This document shows positions 13,493 to 21,998 of a DNA stretch of 35,719 nucleotides, one piece after another (position 1 is the first letter of the stretch; every line of letters starts with the position of its first letter). The notes under the pieces were generated by a model that saw only the letters and a program-made list of their open reading frames with translations, had not been told where the DNA came from and ran no database searches. This DNA comes from a bacterium (GTDB lineage: Bacteria; Oederibacteriota; JAAXVQ01; JAUVAV01), in NCBI GenBank assembly GCA_021108215.1, contig JAIORK010000023.1, forward strand, positions 1 through 35,719, in the 5' to 3' direction. The position numbers were made by a program, and so were the translations under genes.

Positions 13493-13846
13493 ATGGCATC
13501 AGACCAGGATTTTGTGGATTTTATTGTGGACCAAATAATCAACGCCGGGCGTATTACAGTGCGTAAGATGTTTGGGGAGTATGCGCTGTACAGTGACAAC
13601 AAAGTCGTTGCCCTCATCTGCGATAACCAGGTTTTTATGAAACCAACCGCAGGCGGAAGAGCGTTTATAGGAGAGGTGATTGAGGCCCCGGCCTATCCGG
13701 GTGCCAAACCAAGTTTTTTGATTGAGGATAAGATGGAGGACCGGGAATGGATAAGTGAGTTGATCCGGATTACAGCCAGTGAATTGCCCGAACCCAAGCC
13801 CAAGCCGAAAAGTAAGAAACACAAGGTGACGTTGAAAAAAAGGTAA
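13493..13846 (+). CDS. TfoX N-terminal domain protein
   Basis: This 117-residue protein matches the TfoX_N family: ITVRKMFGEYALYSDNKVVALICDNQVFMKPT and AYPGAKPSFLIED are typical of the domain. Stand-alone TfoX_N proteins are widespread and their role is poorly defined. In gammaproteobacteria the full TfoX/Sxy regulates competence, but the C-terminal TfoX domain is absent here, so a competence role should not be assumed. The tail is Lys/Pro-rich (PEPKPKPKSKKHK). An AGGAGAG site precedes the ATG. Confidence 0.85.
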   Translation: MASDQDFVDFIVDQIINAGRITVRKMFGEYALYSDNKVVALICDNQVFMKPTAGGRAFIGEVIEAPAYPGAKPSFLIEDKMEDREWISELIRITASELPEPKPKPKSKKHKVTLKKR

Positions 13847-13939
13847 TGGGTATAGCTGAATTTTGGAAACACCCTATCCAGCGATTGAAAAATGAGTGTG
13901 GGAAATCAGAAAATAATTTCGGCGTATCATCCCGCCCGC

Positions 13940-13968
13940 TTGACAAATATCATTAAACAAGCTATCTT
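13940..13968 (+). promoter_or_regulatory. Sigma-70-like promoter for tex
   Basis: A perfect TTGACA (13940-13945), a 17-bp spacer and TATCTT (13963-13968) lie 44 bp before the GTG start of tex. Confidence 0.6.
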
Positions 13969-14012
13969 TTCACCCCCGATCAAATTACAAAATAAATGCA
14001 TGCGAGGTATTT

Positions 14013-16160
14013 GTGAATCCTCAGTTCATTGATCAAATCCAGTTGGAATTGAAAATTACACCGCAGCAAATACGGGTTACCTTAGGGCTTTTAGATGAGG
14101 GTTCGACGGTTCCGTTTATTGCCCGCTATCGAAAAGAAGCCACCGGCGATCTGGATGAAGTCGCGATTACGGCCATTCGTGACCGCTTTCATCAATTGGT
14201 TGAATTGGAAAAACGGCGGGAAGCCATTCTCAAATCGATCGTTGATCAGAAAAAAAATACTCCTGAATTGGAAAAAAAGATTAATACGGCTGTGACCTTG
14301 GCAGTATTGGAAGATCTTTATTTGCCCTACAAACCGAAACGAAAAACCCGGGCCGGCAGTGCCAAAGAAAAAGGGCTGGAGCCTTTGGCGGAAATTATTT
14401 TGAAACAGGATAATAGTGATATCCACCAATTGGCAAAAACATATGTTGATGAAGACAAGGACGTTGCGACACCGGAAGATGCACTGGCAGGTGCCAGGGA
14501 TATTATTGCTGAGCGCATTAATGAAGATGCTGAAATACGCGGACAGCTGCGGAAGTTATTTGTCCATCAAGGCAAGCTGAGTGCGCATGTCATCAAGGGG
14601 AAGGAAGCCGCAGGGATCAAGTATCGGGATTATTATGCGTGGGAAGAATTATTAATCAAAATGCCGTCGCATCGCTTTTTAGCCATTCGGCGGGGGCGTG
14701 ATGAGGGCTTCTTGGTTGTGAAAATAATCGGGGTTGAAGCTGCCGCGCTTACAAGTATTCGCCGGCGCTATCTTAAAAATTCACAGAGTGCGAGCGGCGA
14801 GCAGATGGAGCAAGCGTTGGTGGATGGCTATCAACGCTTGTTGAATGTGTCTTTGCAAATCGAGACCATGGTTGACTATAAAAAAATGGCAGATGCGCAG
14901 GCAATCGGAGTGTTTTCAGGAAATCTCAGGGAATTGTTATTAGCCGCGCCTTTGGGTCGGAAGCGTGTCCTGGCGATTGATCCGGGTTTTAGAACCGGCT
15001 GCAAAGTGGTCTGTCTGGATGCACAGGGAAAACTTTTGTTCAATTGCACGATTTTTCCGACCACAGGATCTGAGAAACAAAAGGAAGCCGGCAAGGTGAT
15101 TACAGAGGTATGTAAAAAATATAAAATAGAGGCCATCGCAGTGGGGAATGGTACTGCCGGCCGCGAGACGGAAGCTTTTTTGCGAGCACTGGGATTGTCC
15201 ATGCCGATTCTCATGGTGAATGAGAGCGGCGCCTCGATTTATTCAGCCTCGGAGGTTGCCAGAGAAGAGATGCCGGACCAGGATATTACGGTACGAGGTT
15301 CGGTTTCAATTGGGAGACGCCTGATTGACCCTTTGGCGGAATTGGTGAAAATTGATCCGAAATCAATCGGGGTGGGTCAATATCAGCATGATGTGAATCA
15401 AAAGGAATTAAAACAAAGCCTGGATGATGTTGTGCTCAGTTGTGTGAATGCAGTGGGTGTTGATGTCAATACTGCCAGCAAACAAATCCTGACCTATATT
15501 TCCGGATTGGGACCGAAGTTGGCAATTAATTTAGTCGAGTATCGCAATACGCATGGTGAGTTTGCATCCAGAAAAGAATTTAAAAAGATTCCGAAGTTAG
15601 GGGATAAAGCATTTGAACAAGCTGCCGGGTTTTTGAGAATATCCAATGCCGGTAATCCCCTGGACCGTACTGCGGTGCATCCGGAGCGGTACAAGCTGGT
15701 CGCGAAAATGGCAGCGGATCTGGGCTGTCAGGTTGAGGATTTGATTTCCGAAAAAGAATTGCGCGTCAAAATTGATTTGCAGCAGTATAGTTCAGAAGCA
15801 GTGGGATTACCCACTTTGAATGATATTATGGCGGAATTGGAAAAACCAGGCCGTGATCCGCGAAAAAAATTCGAAATTTTTTCATTTGCTGAGGGTATTC
15901 ATAAACCGGCTGATTTGGAACCGGATATGATCTTGCCCGGATTGATCACCAATGTCGCTGATTTTGGCGCATTTGTCGATGTGGGTGTCCATCAGGATGG
16001 ACTGGTGCATATCAGCCAACTATGTGATCATTTTATTAAAGATCCGAAAGAGTATGTGAAAGTACAGCAACAGGTCAAGGTGAAAGTTCTGGAAGTTGAC
16101 CTGCAGCGAGGACGAATATCCTTGACCATGAAGGGTTTGCCACAAATTGAAGGGAGCTAG
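14013..16160 (+). CDS. tex: Tex family RNA-binding transcription accessory protein
   Basis: Tex binds nucleic acid and acts with the transcription machinery. The 715-residue product has the Tex N-terminal helical region with STVPFIARYRKEATGDLDE. A YqgF/RNase H-like domain starts near 318 (VLAIDPGFRTGCKVV), helix-hairpin-helix repeats run at about 490-550 (ISGLGPKLAINLVEYR), and a C-terminal S1 domain covers about 640-710 (VADFGAFVDVGVHQDGLVHISQL). The start is GTG 14013, with GAGGT a few bases upstream. Length and domain order are normal for the family. It stands alone behind its own promoter. Confidence 0.97.
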   Translation: MNPQFIDQIQLELKITPQQIRVTLGLLDEGSTVPFIARYRKEATGDLDEVAITAIRDRFHQLVELEKRREAILKSIVDQKKNTPELEKKINTAVTLAVLEDLYLPYKPKRKTRAGSAKEKGLEPLAEIILKQDNSDIHQLAKTYVDEDKDVATPEDALAGARDIIAERINEDAEIRGQLRKLFVHQGKLSAHVIKGKEAAGIKYRDYYAWEELLIKMPSHRFLAIRRGRDEGFLVVKIIGVEAAALTSIRRRYLKNSQSASGEQMEQALVDGYQRLLNVSLQIETMVDYKKMADAQAIGVFSGNLRELLLAAPLGRKRVLAIDPGFRTGCKVVCLDAQGKLLFNCTIFPTTGSEKQKEAGKVITEVCKKYKIEAIAVGNGTAGRETEAFLRALGLSMPILMVNESGASIYSASEVAREEMPDQDITVRGSVSIGRRLIDPLAELVKIDPKSIGVGQYQHDVNQKELKQSLDDVVLSCVNAVGVDVNTASKQILTYISGLGPKLAINLVEYRNTHGEFASRKEFKKIPKLGDKAFEQAAGFLRISNAGNPLDRTAVHPERYKLVAKMAADLGCQVEDLISEKELRVKIDLQQYSSEAVGLPTLNDIMAELEKPGRDPRKKFEIFSFAEGIHKPADLEPDMILPGLITNVADFGAFVDVGVHQDGLVHISQLCDHFIKDPKEYVKVQQQVKVKVLEVDLQRGRISLTMKGLPQIEGS

Positions 16161-16585
16161 TTCCAGAGGACAAGTTTTAGAATTAGTGCCAGCCACTTTT
16201 GGTAAAATAAATACACCTTAAATCAGATTATAAGTCGCGAAAAATTAACTAAAAATCAATAAATACAGATAATAGTTATACTTTTTGTTATTTTTTGACA
16301 CTTTTTTGTTGAAAAGTTGATATTTTTAGTAGAAAAACAGTAATTAAAATAAATAAAAAAATGAAAGAAAAGATGTATTTATTGGTCATATAGAGTATGC
16401 AGATCACGAATGCTTAAAAAAAATTGTTAAAAATACAGAATATGATATATTCATAACAACTATTGTTTAGAGTATTCAATTGTTGTAGAAAAAATGTTCA
16501 GATTTCCGAACAGAAGCTGATACATGGCTTGAAAAACAATAGCATTATGCTATAATTTGGCACTTTTTACGGAGGAATGGGGTAT
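16161..16585. other. AT-rich intergenic region before the biosynthetic operon
   Basis: About 425 bp of strongly AT-rich sequence without a gene. It holds poly-A/T tracts and a TTGACA (16295) without a well-placed -10. At its end is a strong promoter for the acyl carrier protein operon (16529-16556). The AT content could mark curvature or silencing, but nothing specific is visible. Confidence 0.7.
16529..16556 (+). promoter_or_regulatory. Strong extended -10 promoter of the APE-like operon
   Basis: TTGAAA (16529-16534), a 16-bp spacer and a perfect TATAAT (16551-16556) preceded by TGC give an extended -10 promoter. The GGAGG of the first acyl carrier protein gene follows 15 bp later. It is the clearest promoter in the window and could drive all genes to about 21725 or beyond. 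Confidence 0.75.
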
Positions 16586-16831
16586 ATGGATAAGCAGTCA
16601 GTTATTAAGCAGGTCAATCATATTTTGATTGAAGATTTTGAGCTTGAGCCGAATTCGATTAAACCGGAAGCGAATCTGCGTGATGAATTGGGTCTGGACA
16701 GTCTTGATGGGGTTGACCTGGTGGTGGCACTGGAGAAAACGTTTCAAGTTAAGATTGATGAGATTGAAGCCAGAGAGATCGATACGGTAGAAAAAATCTA
16801 CGCTCAAATTATTAAAAAAACTCAGAACTAA
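16586..16831 (+). CDS. Acyl carrier protein 1
   Basis: This 81-residue acyl carrier protein has the motif LGLDSLDGVDLV, with Ser39 as the expected phosphopantetheine site. ATG 16586 is preferred over an in-frame ATG at 16577 because GGAGG (16571-16575) is correctly spaced only from the former. It opens the operon, matching APE-type clusters that carry two dedicated carrier proteins. It would hold the growing acyl chain for the ketosynthases further on. Confidence 0.93.
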   Translation: MDKQSVIKQVNHILIEDFELEPNSIKPEANLRDELGLDSLDGVDLVVALEKTFQVKIDEIEAREIDTVEKIYAQIIKKTQN

Positions 16832-16836
16832 TATAT

Positions 16837-17733
16837 ATGAAACAAACCCGGAACCAGTGGATGCAGCGGCAGCGGGGAACAGCACTGGGGCATTGGATTT
16901 TTTATAGTTTATTGAAAATTGTGGGCCGTGATTTTGCCGGAGTATTGCTCTACCCGGTTGCTTTCTATTTCACCTTCACTTCCTCAGCGGCCGTTCGTGC
17001 CTCGCAAAACTATTTAAACAAAGCTGCCGCCTTTTGGCAATGGCAGTCGGTACCCGGTGTTTTCGGACACTTTTTGGAATTTTCCCGGACATTGCTGGAC
17101 CGGGCAGCGGTTTTTATGCAGACCGGCGGGACCTTTACATTTGAGTTTATCGGTGAGTCGTATATTCGTGAGGCCGTTGCCCGTGGCAAGGGAGTCTTGC
17201 TGGTCTCAGCCCACGCCGGGAATTGGGAGATTGCGGGGAATTGTTTACAAAAACGGCTTGATGTTCCGGTGCAGATTGCTATGTTCATGCACGGCAAAGA
17301 TGCCCATTCGGTTCATTTGCCCAAAAGCAGCAGCGGCAAGCTGGGGATCATTAATCTTTCGGATGATGAGATGGCCGGGGTGGAGATGCTCCGGGCGTTG
17401 CGGCGCGGCGAGATTGTTGCCATGCATGGAGACCGGTTTTTTCCCAAGTCGCGGGTGCGCCGGGAAATATTTCTCGGGCATCCGGCAACTTTTCCGGAAG
17501 GCCCCTTTCAGCTGGCAGCGATTTCACAGGCTGCGTTGGTGGTTTGTTTTGCGATGAGAACCGGGCGGCGTCGTTATCAACTGGTTGCCGAACCGGCGGT
17601 GATAAAAAATCCGGCTGAAACCCGTGCAGGGTTTGTGAGTCAGGCCATGACGGTTTATGTGTGTGCTTTGGAGAAAATTATAAAGGCGTATCCAATGCAA
17701 TGGTTTAATTGGTACGATTTTTGGAAACAGTAA
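16837..17733 (+). CDS. LpxL/HtrB-like lysophospholipid acyltransferase
   Basis: This 298-residue protein belongs to the lipid A late acyltransferase family. It carries HAGNWE (His126, Glu131), equivalent to the HFGNWE catalytic motif, and a MHGDRFF stretch (about 197) typical of the second conserved block. The N-terminal part has a hydrophobic segment (about 33-50), so it should sit on the inner membrane. In APE and flexirubin-type clusters such enzymes are thought to transfer the finished acyl chain to a lipid or glycolipid anchor. It starts 5 bp after the carrier protein stop with no clear ribosome site, suggesting coupled translation. A housekeeping lipid A role cannot be excluded but the context argues against it. 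Confidence 0.85.
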   Translation: MKQTRNQWMQRQRGTALGHWIFYSLLKIVGRDFAGVLLYPVAFYFTFTSSAAVRASQNYLNKAAAFWQWQSVPGVFGHFLEFSRTLLDRAAVFMQTGGTFTFEFIGESYIREAVARGKGVLLVSAHAGNWEIAGNCLQKRLDVPVQIAMFMHGKDAHSVHLPKSSSGKLGIINLSDDEMAGVEMLRALRRGEIVAMHGDRFFPKSRVRREIFLGHPATFPEGPFQLAAISQAALVVCFAMRTGRRRYQLVAEPAVIKNPAETRAGFVSQAMTVYVCALEKIIKAYPMQWFNWYDFWKQ

Positions 17734-17745
17734 AGAGGTGTTTAC

Positions 17746-18801
17746 ATGTATACCAAGTGGATGTCGGATTTTTCTAATGATGAAATTATGGCGGTTGCCA
17801 AAAAACCCGGTGCGTTGCTGACACTTGAACTCGAATTGACGCGAGCTTGTAATCTGGTTTGCAAGTACTGTTATGCCAGTTCAGGTCAATCGCTAAGCGG
17901 CGAATTGACCTATGCGGAATTGATCAAAGTGGTGGCTGAGGCGGAGGAACTGGGTGCGCGCCGGATTGTTATACTGGGCGGCGGGGAACCGCTGATCTAT
18001 CCGCAGCTGCGTACGTTGATTGCCCATATCCGCAATACCGGGTTGGGTGTTGACCTTTTTACCAACGGGACACTACTGAATCGCGATTGGGCTGAGTTTC
18101 TTTTTTCCATGCAGGTTGCGGTCAATGTCAAATATAACAGCTTTGCACCAGCAACCCAGGATTATCTAGCCGGCCGGCCCGGCACCTATGCCGCGATTCA
18201 AGAAGCACTTTCCCATCTGCATCAGGCAGGGTATCCGGATAAGGAGCATCCGCTGGGAATTGAGACGATTATTTGTGCACAGAATGTAGATGAAATTCCT
18301 GAAATTTGGCAATGGGCCAGAAACCATCAGTATATTCCTTATATCGAAATGATGACACCTCAGGGCCGGCTAAGAGATTTTCCTAATCTCAATGTGCCAT
18401 TGGAAAGAGTCCAACAGGTTTTCTTGGAAGTTCAAAAAATGGATAAAGAGCAGTTCGGGCATGAGTGGCCGATCACACCGGCTTTGCTGGGTGAGACCTG
18501 TCAGCGTCATCTGTATTCCTGCACGGTTGATTCTTTGGGTAATATCAGCCCCTGCCCGGGCGTGGATATCAAGGTGGGTAATGTCCGGGAGCAGTCTTTG
18601 GGCACCATCTTGAAAAACAGCCCGGTAATCAGCGATTTACGCAATATTCGCGAGACCATCAAGGGTGAATGCAAAACCTGTGAACATCATGCCATCTGTT
18701 ATGGCTGCCGTGGTGCAGCGTATCAGTTGACTGGGGATTATCTGGCCACCGATTCGCTGTGTTGGAAAGTCACCAACAAAGTTGGAGACTTAAATACTTA
18801 A
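17746..18801 (+). CDS. Radical SAM / SPASM domain enzyme
   Basis: This 351-residue protein has the radical SAM cluster motif CNLVCKYC (Cys35, Cys39, Cys42), the GGGEPLIYPQL region and a downstream strand with DLFTNGTLL. Its C-terminal part holds several cysteines in SPASM-like spacing (CTVDSLGNISPCPG, then CKTCEHHAICYGC), expected to bind one or two auxiliary iron-sulfur clusters. Such enzymes modify peptides or small molecules by radical chemistry. No precursor peptide is visible nearby, so the substrate may be the acyl product or its headgroup; that is inference. AGAGGTG precedes the ATG, and the gene lies 12 bp after the acyltransferase in the same operon. I do not recall it as a standard member of aryl polyene clusters. 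Confidence 0.88.
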   Translation: MYTKWMSDFSNDEIMAVAKKPGALLTLELELTRACNLVCKYCYASSGQSLSGELTYAELIKVVAEAEELGARRIVILGGGEPLIYPQLRTLIAHIRNTGLGVDLFTNGTLLNRDWAEFLFSMQVAVNVKYNSFAPATQDYLAGRPGTYAAIQEALSHLHQAGYPDKEHPLGIETIICAQNVDEIPEIWQWARNHQYIPYIEMMTPQGRLRDFPNLNVPLERVQQVFLEVQKMDKEQFGHEWPITPALLGETCQRHLYSCTVDSLGNISPCPGVDIKVGNVREQSLGTILKNSPVISDLRNIRETIKGECKTCEHHAICYGCRGAAYQLTGDYLATDSLCWKVTNKVGDLNT

Positions 18802-18816
18802 AACAGGGATTCCAAT

Positions 18817-19203
18817 ATGAGTTTGGAAGATTTTTTGCCCCACAAAAAACCGGCTGTTCTGATTTCGAAAATTGAGAGTATGGAAGACCGGGCGTGCGTT
18901 GTTTGTATGGACCCACCCGGTCCGGAGGCATCTCCTTTTTTATTGATTGAGGCAGCTGCCCAGGCAGTGGCAGCCATGTTGGGGAAATCTGAGCATGATA
19001 AAAAGCGTCCGCCGACAGAGGGCTATTTAGTGGCGGTGCGTAAGATGCGGTTTTTACATGATCTGGATCCGGCAAGGGATGTGCGCGTGGCTATCACTCA
19101 GGCGAGAAATCTTGATCCGTTTTTTTTATATGCAGCACGTATCACACAGGGAGACCGGGATGTGGCCCGGGGAACGATCACTCTCTATAAAAGGGAGGTG
19201 TGA
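18817..19203 (+). CDS. Hotdog-fold dehydratase, ApeP-like
   Basis: This 128-residue protein has the pattern LPHKKPAVLISKI and FLLIEAAAQAVAAMLG, the layout of FabZ-like 3-hydroxyacyl-ACP dehydratases of the ApeP type. In these, LPHxxP replaces the GHFPxxPxxPG motif and the Glu of EAxAQ takes part in catalysis. It would be one of two dehydratases in the cluster, the other being at 28120, which keeps the classical motif. In aryl polyene systems ApeI and ApeP work as a pair; the same pairing here is inferred. Confidence 0.75.
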   Translation: MSLEDFLPHKKPAVLISKIESMEDRACVVCMDPPGPEASPFLLIEAAAQAVAAMLGKSEHDKKRPPTEGYLVAVRKMRFLHDLDPARDVRVAITQARNLDPFFLYAARITQGDRDVARGTITLYKREV

Positions 19204-19204
19204 C

Positions 19205-19660
19205 ATGATGCGGCGCCGATTAAATCCTGCTGCGCTTTCCAAGCTCAGTCATGTTATCACGCTGGATGTACGGTTTTCTGAGGTTGATTCTTTGGGCATG
19301 GTCTGGCACGGTAATTATATTCATTATTTTGAAGTAGCGCGTGAGGCCTTCGGAAAAAAATATGGGTTGGATTATACCAGCCTTATCAATGCCAAGCTGG
19401 TTGTACCGGTGGTGGAAGCCCAGGTTTTTTACCATTCACCCGGCAGGTTGGATGATCGCCTGGAGATCACGGCCTATTTTATCTATCATGAATCATCCAA
19501 ATTGGAAATGTATTACGAGATTTGCCGTGCTTCGGACCGGATATTTCTGGCAGAAGGCAGAACCCTCCAGGTTTGTACCACACCCCGAGGCGAGCTCCTG
19601 ATTACCAAACCTGCGTTGCTTCGCACATTCTACGACAAATGGGGACCGGATTTTAAATGA
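19205..19660 (+). CDS. Acyl thioesterase, 4HBT/YbgC family
   Basis: This 151-residue hotdog protein has VRFSEVDSLGMVWHGNYIHYFEVARE, the signature of 4-hydroxybenzoyl-CoA thioesterase-like enzymes, with the catalytic Asp at the D-S-L-G-M position. I start at ATG 19205 because AGGGAGGTG lies just upstream; the frame stays open further back but overlaps the previous gene. It matches the thioesterase (ApeK-type) in APE clusters, which may release or edit acyl chains. The stop overlaps the ketosynthase ATG (ATGA). Confidence 0.85.
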   Translation: MMRRRLNPAALSKLSHVITLDVRFSEVDSLGMVWHGNYIHYFEVAREAFGKKYGLDYTSLINAKLVVPVVEAQVFYHSPGRLDDRLEITAYFIYHESSKLEMYYEICRASDRIFLAEGRTLQVCTTPRGELLITKPALLRTFYDKWGPDFK

Positions 19661-20826
19661 CAGGATGTCGGATAATCGGCATGGGCGCAATCGCGGGATT
19701 GGGAAAAAACCGCATTGAAGTATTTGAACAATGGCGTCAGGGGAAGACCGCGATTAAATCCATGACGCGGTTTGATGCGCAGCGCTACCAGACCGGCCTG
19801 GCGGCCGAGGTGGACCCGGCGTGGGCGACGCCGGGCACAGCATGGATTGAAAGACTTACGCTGACAGCTTGTCAGGAAGCGTTGGCAGATGCAGGCCCTG
19901 AGTTTGCAGCGGTTGCTAAAACCGCACGTGTTTTATTTGTTCTGGCCACGACCAAGGGAGATCTCACGGGTATTGAGCAAGGTGTGCAGCATCCGGAGAA
20001 AACACCCGTCCACGCGCTCGCATTTATGGAAGCGGTTCGTCGCAGTCTGCCTTTTGCAGTTTCTTTCCGGGTGATCTCATTGGCATGTGCCTCCGGCGCT
20101 GCCGCGATTGCCCATGCATGTGAAGCTTTGCAAGCGGATGAGGCGGATGCAGCTCTGGTGGTTGGGGTCGATGTCCTGTCTGATTTTGTGCTCACCGGTT
20201 TTTCATCTTTAAAATCTTTGGATACGAAAGTTTGCCGTCCGTTTGATGCCGCGCGCCAGGGGCTTTCTCTGGGTGAGGCTGCTGCTGCTGTGTTAATTGC
20301 CGGACCGGGCAAAGCAACCACCCTTGCCACCCAGGGGCATGTGTTGGGGTGGGGATTGGCCAATGATGCGGTGCATCTGACAGCACCGGCACGCGATGGG
20401 CGCGGTCTGATCGCTGCCATACAAAAAGCGCTAAAAAAAGCAGAGGTCGAAAGGTCCCGCATTGGATACATCAATGCCCATGGTACCGGGACGTTGTACA
20501 ATGATGCCATGGAGGGCAAGGCCATTGCAGCGGTGTTTGACCGCCAACGTGTTCCGGTTTCCACGATAAAAGGCAGTTGCGGACACACCTTGGGAGCAGC
20601 CGGTGTTTTGGAAACCGTCATGACAATGATGGCGCTTACGCAGAAACAAGCGCCGCCTACGGTTGGCTTGACCAATCCCGGGATTGAAGAGAAACTGGAT
20701 TTTATTATTGATCAATCTCGTGAGCTATCCGATCTTGGGGCGGGGTTGTCACTTTTTGCCGGGTTTGGCGGGTTCAATGCGGCGCTTGTTTTATCTTTGG
20801 CCCGGAAGGGGAAGGATGCGGTTTGA
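19657..20826 (+). CDS. Beta-ketoacyl-ACP synthase (KS1)
   Basis: This 389-residue FabF-like condensing enzyme has a complete Cys-His-His triad: LACASG with Cys144, NAHGTGT near residue 273 and SCGHTLGAAG near 308. GFGGFNAALV closes the fold. It would catalyse decarboxylative chain extension on an acyl carrier protein. It overlaps the thioesterase stop and is followed, with a one-base TGATG overlap, by a Cys-less ketosynthase-like protein, forming a KS-partner pair as in chain-length-factor systems. Confidence 0.92.
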   Translation: MTGCRIIGMGAIAGLGKNRIEVFEQWRQGKTAIKSMTRFDAQRYQTGLAAEVDPAWATPGTAWIERLTLTACQEALADAGPEFAAVAKTARVLFVLATTKGDLTGIEQGVQHPEKTPVHALAFMEAVRRSLPFAVSFRVISLACASGAAAIAHACEALQADEADAALVVGVDVLSDFVLTGFSSLKSLDTKVCRPFDAARQGLSLGEAAAAVLIAGPGKATTLATQGHVLGWGLANDAVHLTAPARDGRGLIAAIQKALKKAEVERSRIGYINAHGTGTLYNDAMEGKAIAAVFDRQRVPVSTIKGSCGHTLGAAGVLETVMTMMALTQKQAPPTVGLTNPGIEEKLDFIIDQSRELSDLGAGLSLFAGFGGFNAALVLSLARKGKDAV

Positions 20827-21455
20827 TGCTTATTTATTCTGCGGCCTATTGTACAAATAATGAAATCGGCAGGATGGGTGAAACCGGGAAAAAACTTTCG
20901 GAAAAGCCGGGGACACTCCCCAAATGGGCGCAAGTGTTTTCCAGCGTTTATGAGCGCTACCCGCGGCTTGATCCGTTTTCTCAGGGTGTTGCGATTTTAG
21001 TGGAAAAAATGTTGGGCCGGCCGCCTGTCAAAGAAAATATTGGCGTGGTACTGGCAACAGCAACCGGATGTCTGGAAGCGGATCAGGAGTATTACCGCAG
21101 CGCGGTGGCGTCGCCTGAACTGGCCAGTCCTAAATTATTTCCCTATACCCTGCCTTCGGCAGGTTTGGCTGAGGTGATGATCCGCTATGGGATGACCGGT
21201 CCTGCGTTGGTGATGTGGCAGGAAAAGGCATTGGCACCTATGATCAGTCAGATAAAACACTGGATTGAGAACCAAGAAATTGATTCGGGGATTATCGTAT
21301 CGTGTGATATCGGTCTGTTGCACGGGATGGAAGGCTTCGCGCTTCACATCGGACCGGAGGTCCGGGACCAACCACTTTTGGACATCCGGGCCTATTCCAC
21401 GCAAGATATGTTGGCCGCCATTTTGGCGGGAAAAATAGTGTCGAGAAATGATTGA
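20826..21455 (+). CDS. Short ketosynthase-like protein (Ketoacyl-synt_2 type)
   Basis: This 209-residue protein resembles the N-terminal half of a condensing enzyme (PENIGVVLATATG-like strand VKENIGVVLATATGCLEAD, FPYTLPSAGLAEVMIRYGMTGPAL). Where an active ketosynthase has its cysteine nucleophile it has TGPALVMW, so it is not expected to condense by itself. It lacks the C-terminal half with the two histidines. I infer a partner or chain-length role for KS1, by analogy with ApeC-type chain length factors. The ATG overlaps the KS1 stop. Confidence 0.65.
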   Translation: MLIYSAAYCTNNEIGRMGETGKKLSEKPGTLPKWAQVFSSVYERYPRLDPFSQGVAILVEKMLGRPPVKENIGVVLATATGCLEADQEYYRSAVASPELASPKLFPYTLPSAGLAEVMIRYGMTGPALVMWQEKALAPMISQIKHWIENQEIDSGIIVSCDIGLLHGMEGFALHIGPEVRDQPLLDIRAYSTQDMLAAILAGKIVSRND

Positions 21456-21470
21456 CGCAAGGAGAGACGA

Positions 21471-21725
21471 ATGGAGCCATTGATACAGGAATTGAAAGAA
21501 AAAATTATTGTCACGTTCAATCTGGAACACATGACGCCTGACAAGATTGATCCTGAGGCACCGTTGTTTGTGGAAGGCTTAGGGTTGGATTCGATTGATG
21601 CGTTGGAACTGGCGGTGATGCTGGAAAAAGATTATGGCATCAAGCTTGAGGATATCACCGTAGGACGCAAAGTGTTCCAGTCCATACGCACGATTGCGGA
21701 GTATGTTACGCAGAAGCGTGGATGA
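21471..21725 (+). CDS. Acyl carrier protein 2
   Basis: This 84-residue acyl carrier protein has GLGLDSIDALELAVML, with Ser41 as the expected phosphopantetheine site. AAGGAGAG precedes the ATG. Only about a third of its residues agree with carrier protein 1, so the two are probably not a recent duplication and may serve different steps, as the paired ApeE/ApeF proteins do. It is the last gene before the rhuM-SWIM interruption. Confidence 0.93.
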   Translation: MEPLIQELKEKIIVTFNLEHMTPDKIDPEAPLFVEGLGLDSIDALELAVMLEKDYGIKLEDITVGRKVFQSIRTIAEYVTQKRG

Positions 21726-21809
21726 TCCCGGGAGCAGCGGAATGTCTAAACCAGACATCCCACTGCCAATGAATCAAGTCGCAAGTGTGGATTGGTTTTT
21801 TGCAGGAGC

Positions 21810-21856
21810 ATGCCGGAGAGTGTTTTTTTGTTTTTAAATAATATAAAATCCGGCAT
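21810..21856. repeat. ATGCCGGA/TCCGGCAT inverted repeat in the gap after ACP 2
   Basis: Two 8-bp arms flank an A/T-rich loop, with another TCCGGC/GGCCGGA pair overlapping on the right (to about 21872). It lies in the 270-bp gap between acyl carrier protein 2 and rhuM. It could be a terminator-like structure that ends the first half of the operon, or a scar of the insertion. Confidence 0.4.
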
Positions 21857-21998
21857 AAGCGCATGGCCGGAAGGTGACCTGTCGCGGAAGAAGTTGTTGG
21901 AGAAAGGATCGCGGAGCTTGAGCAATTCCGAATTTCCGTAATTTTATTTTGCTTTTTAATTTTTTAACGTGGGGATATCTGATTATGAAGGATCAAAT

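Noticed and set aside
13493-13846. Full TfoX/Sxy competence regulator
   Set aside because: Only the N-terminal domain is present, so competence cannot be inferred.
17746-18801. Radical SAM gene as part of a RiPP system
   Set aside because: No small precursor peptide, RRE domain or peptide exporter is visible around it; all neighbours are lipid or polyketide genes.
19058-19204. N-terminal extension of the thioesterase
   Set aside because: It overlaps the preceding dehydratase gene for its whole length, and a good ribosome site marks ATG 19205.
19872-20675. 267-codon open frame on the minus strand within KS1
   Set aside because: It lies fully opposite a clear ketosynthase gene; Ala/Ser/Thr-rich composition is what the antisense of such a gene gives.
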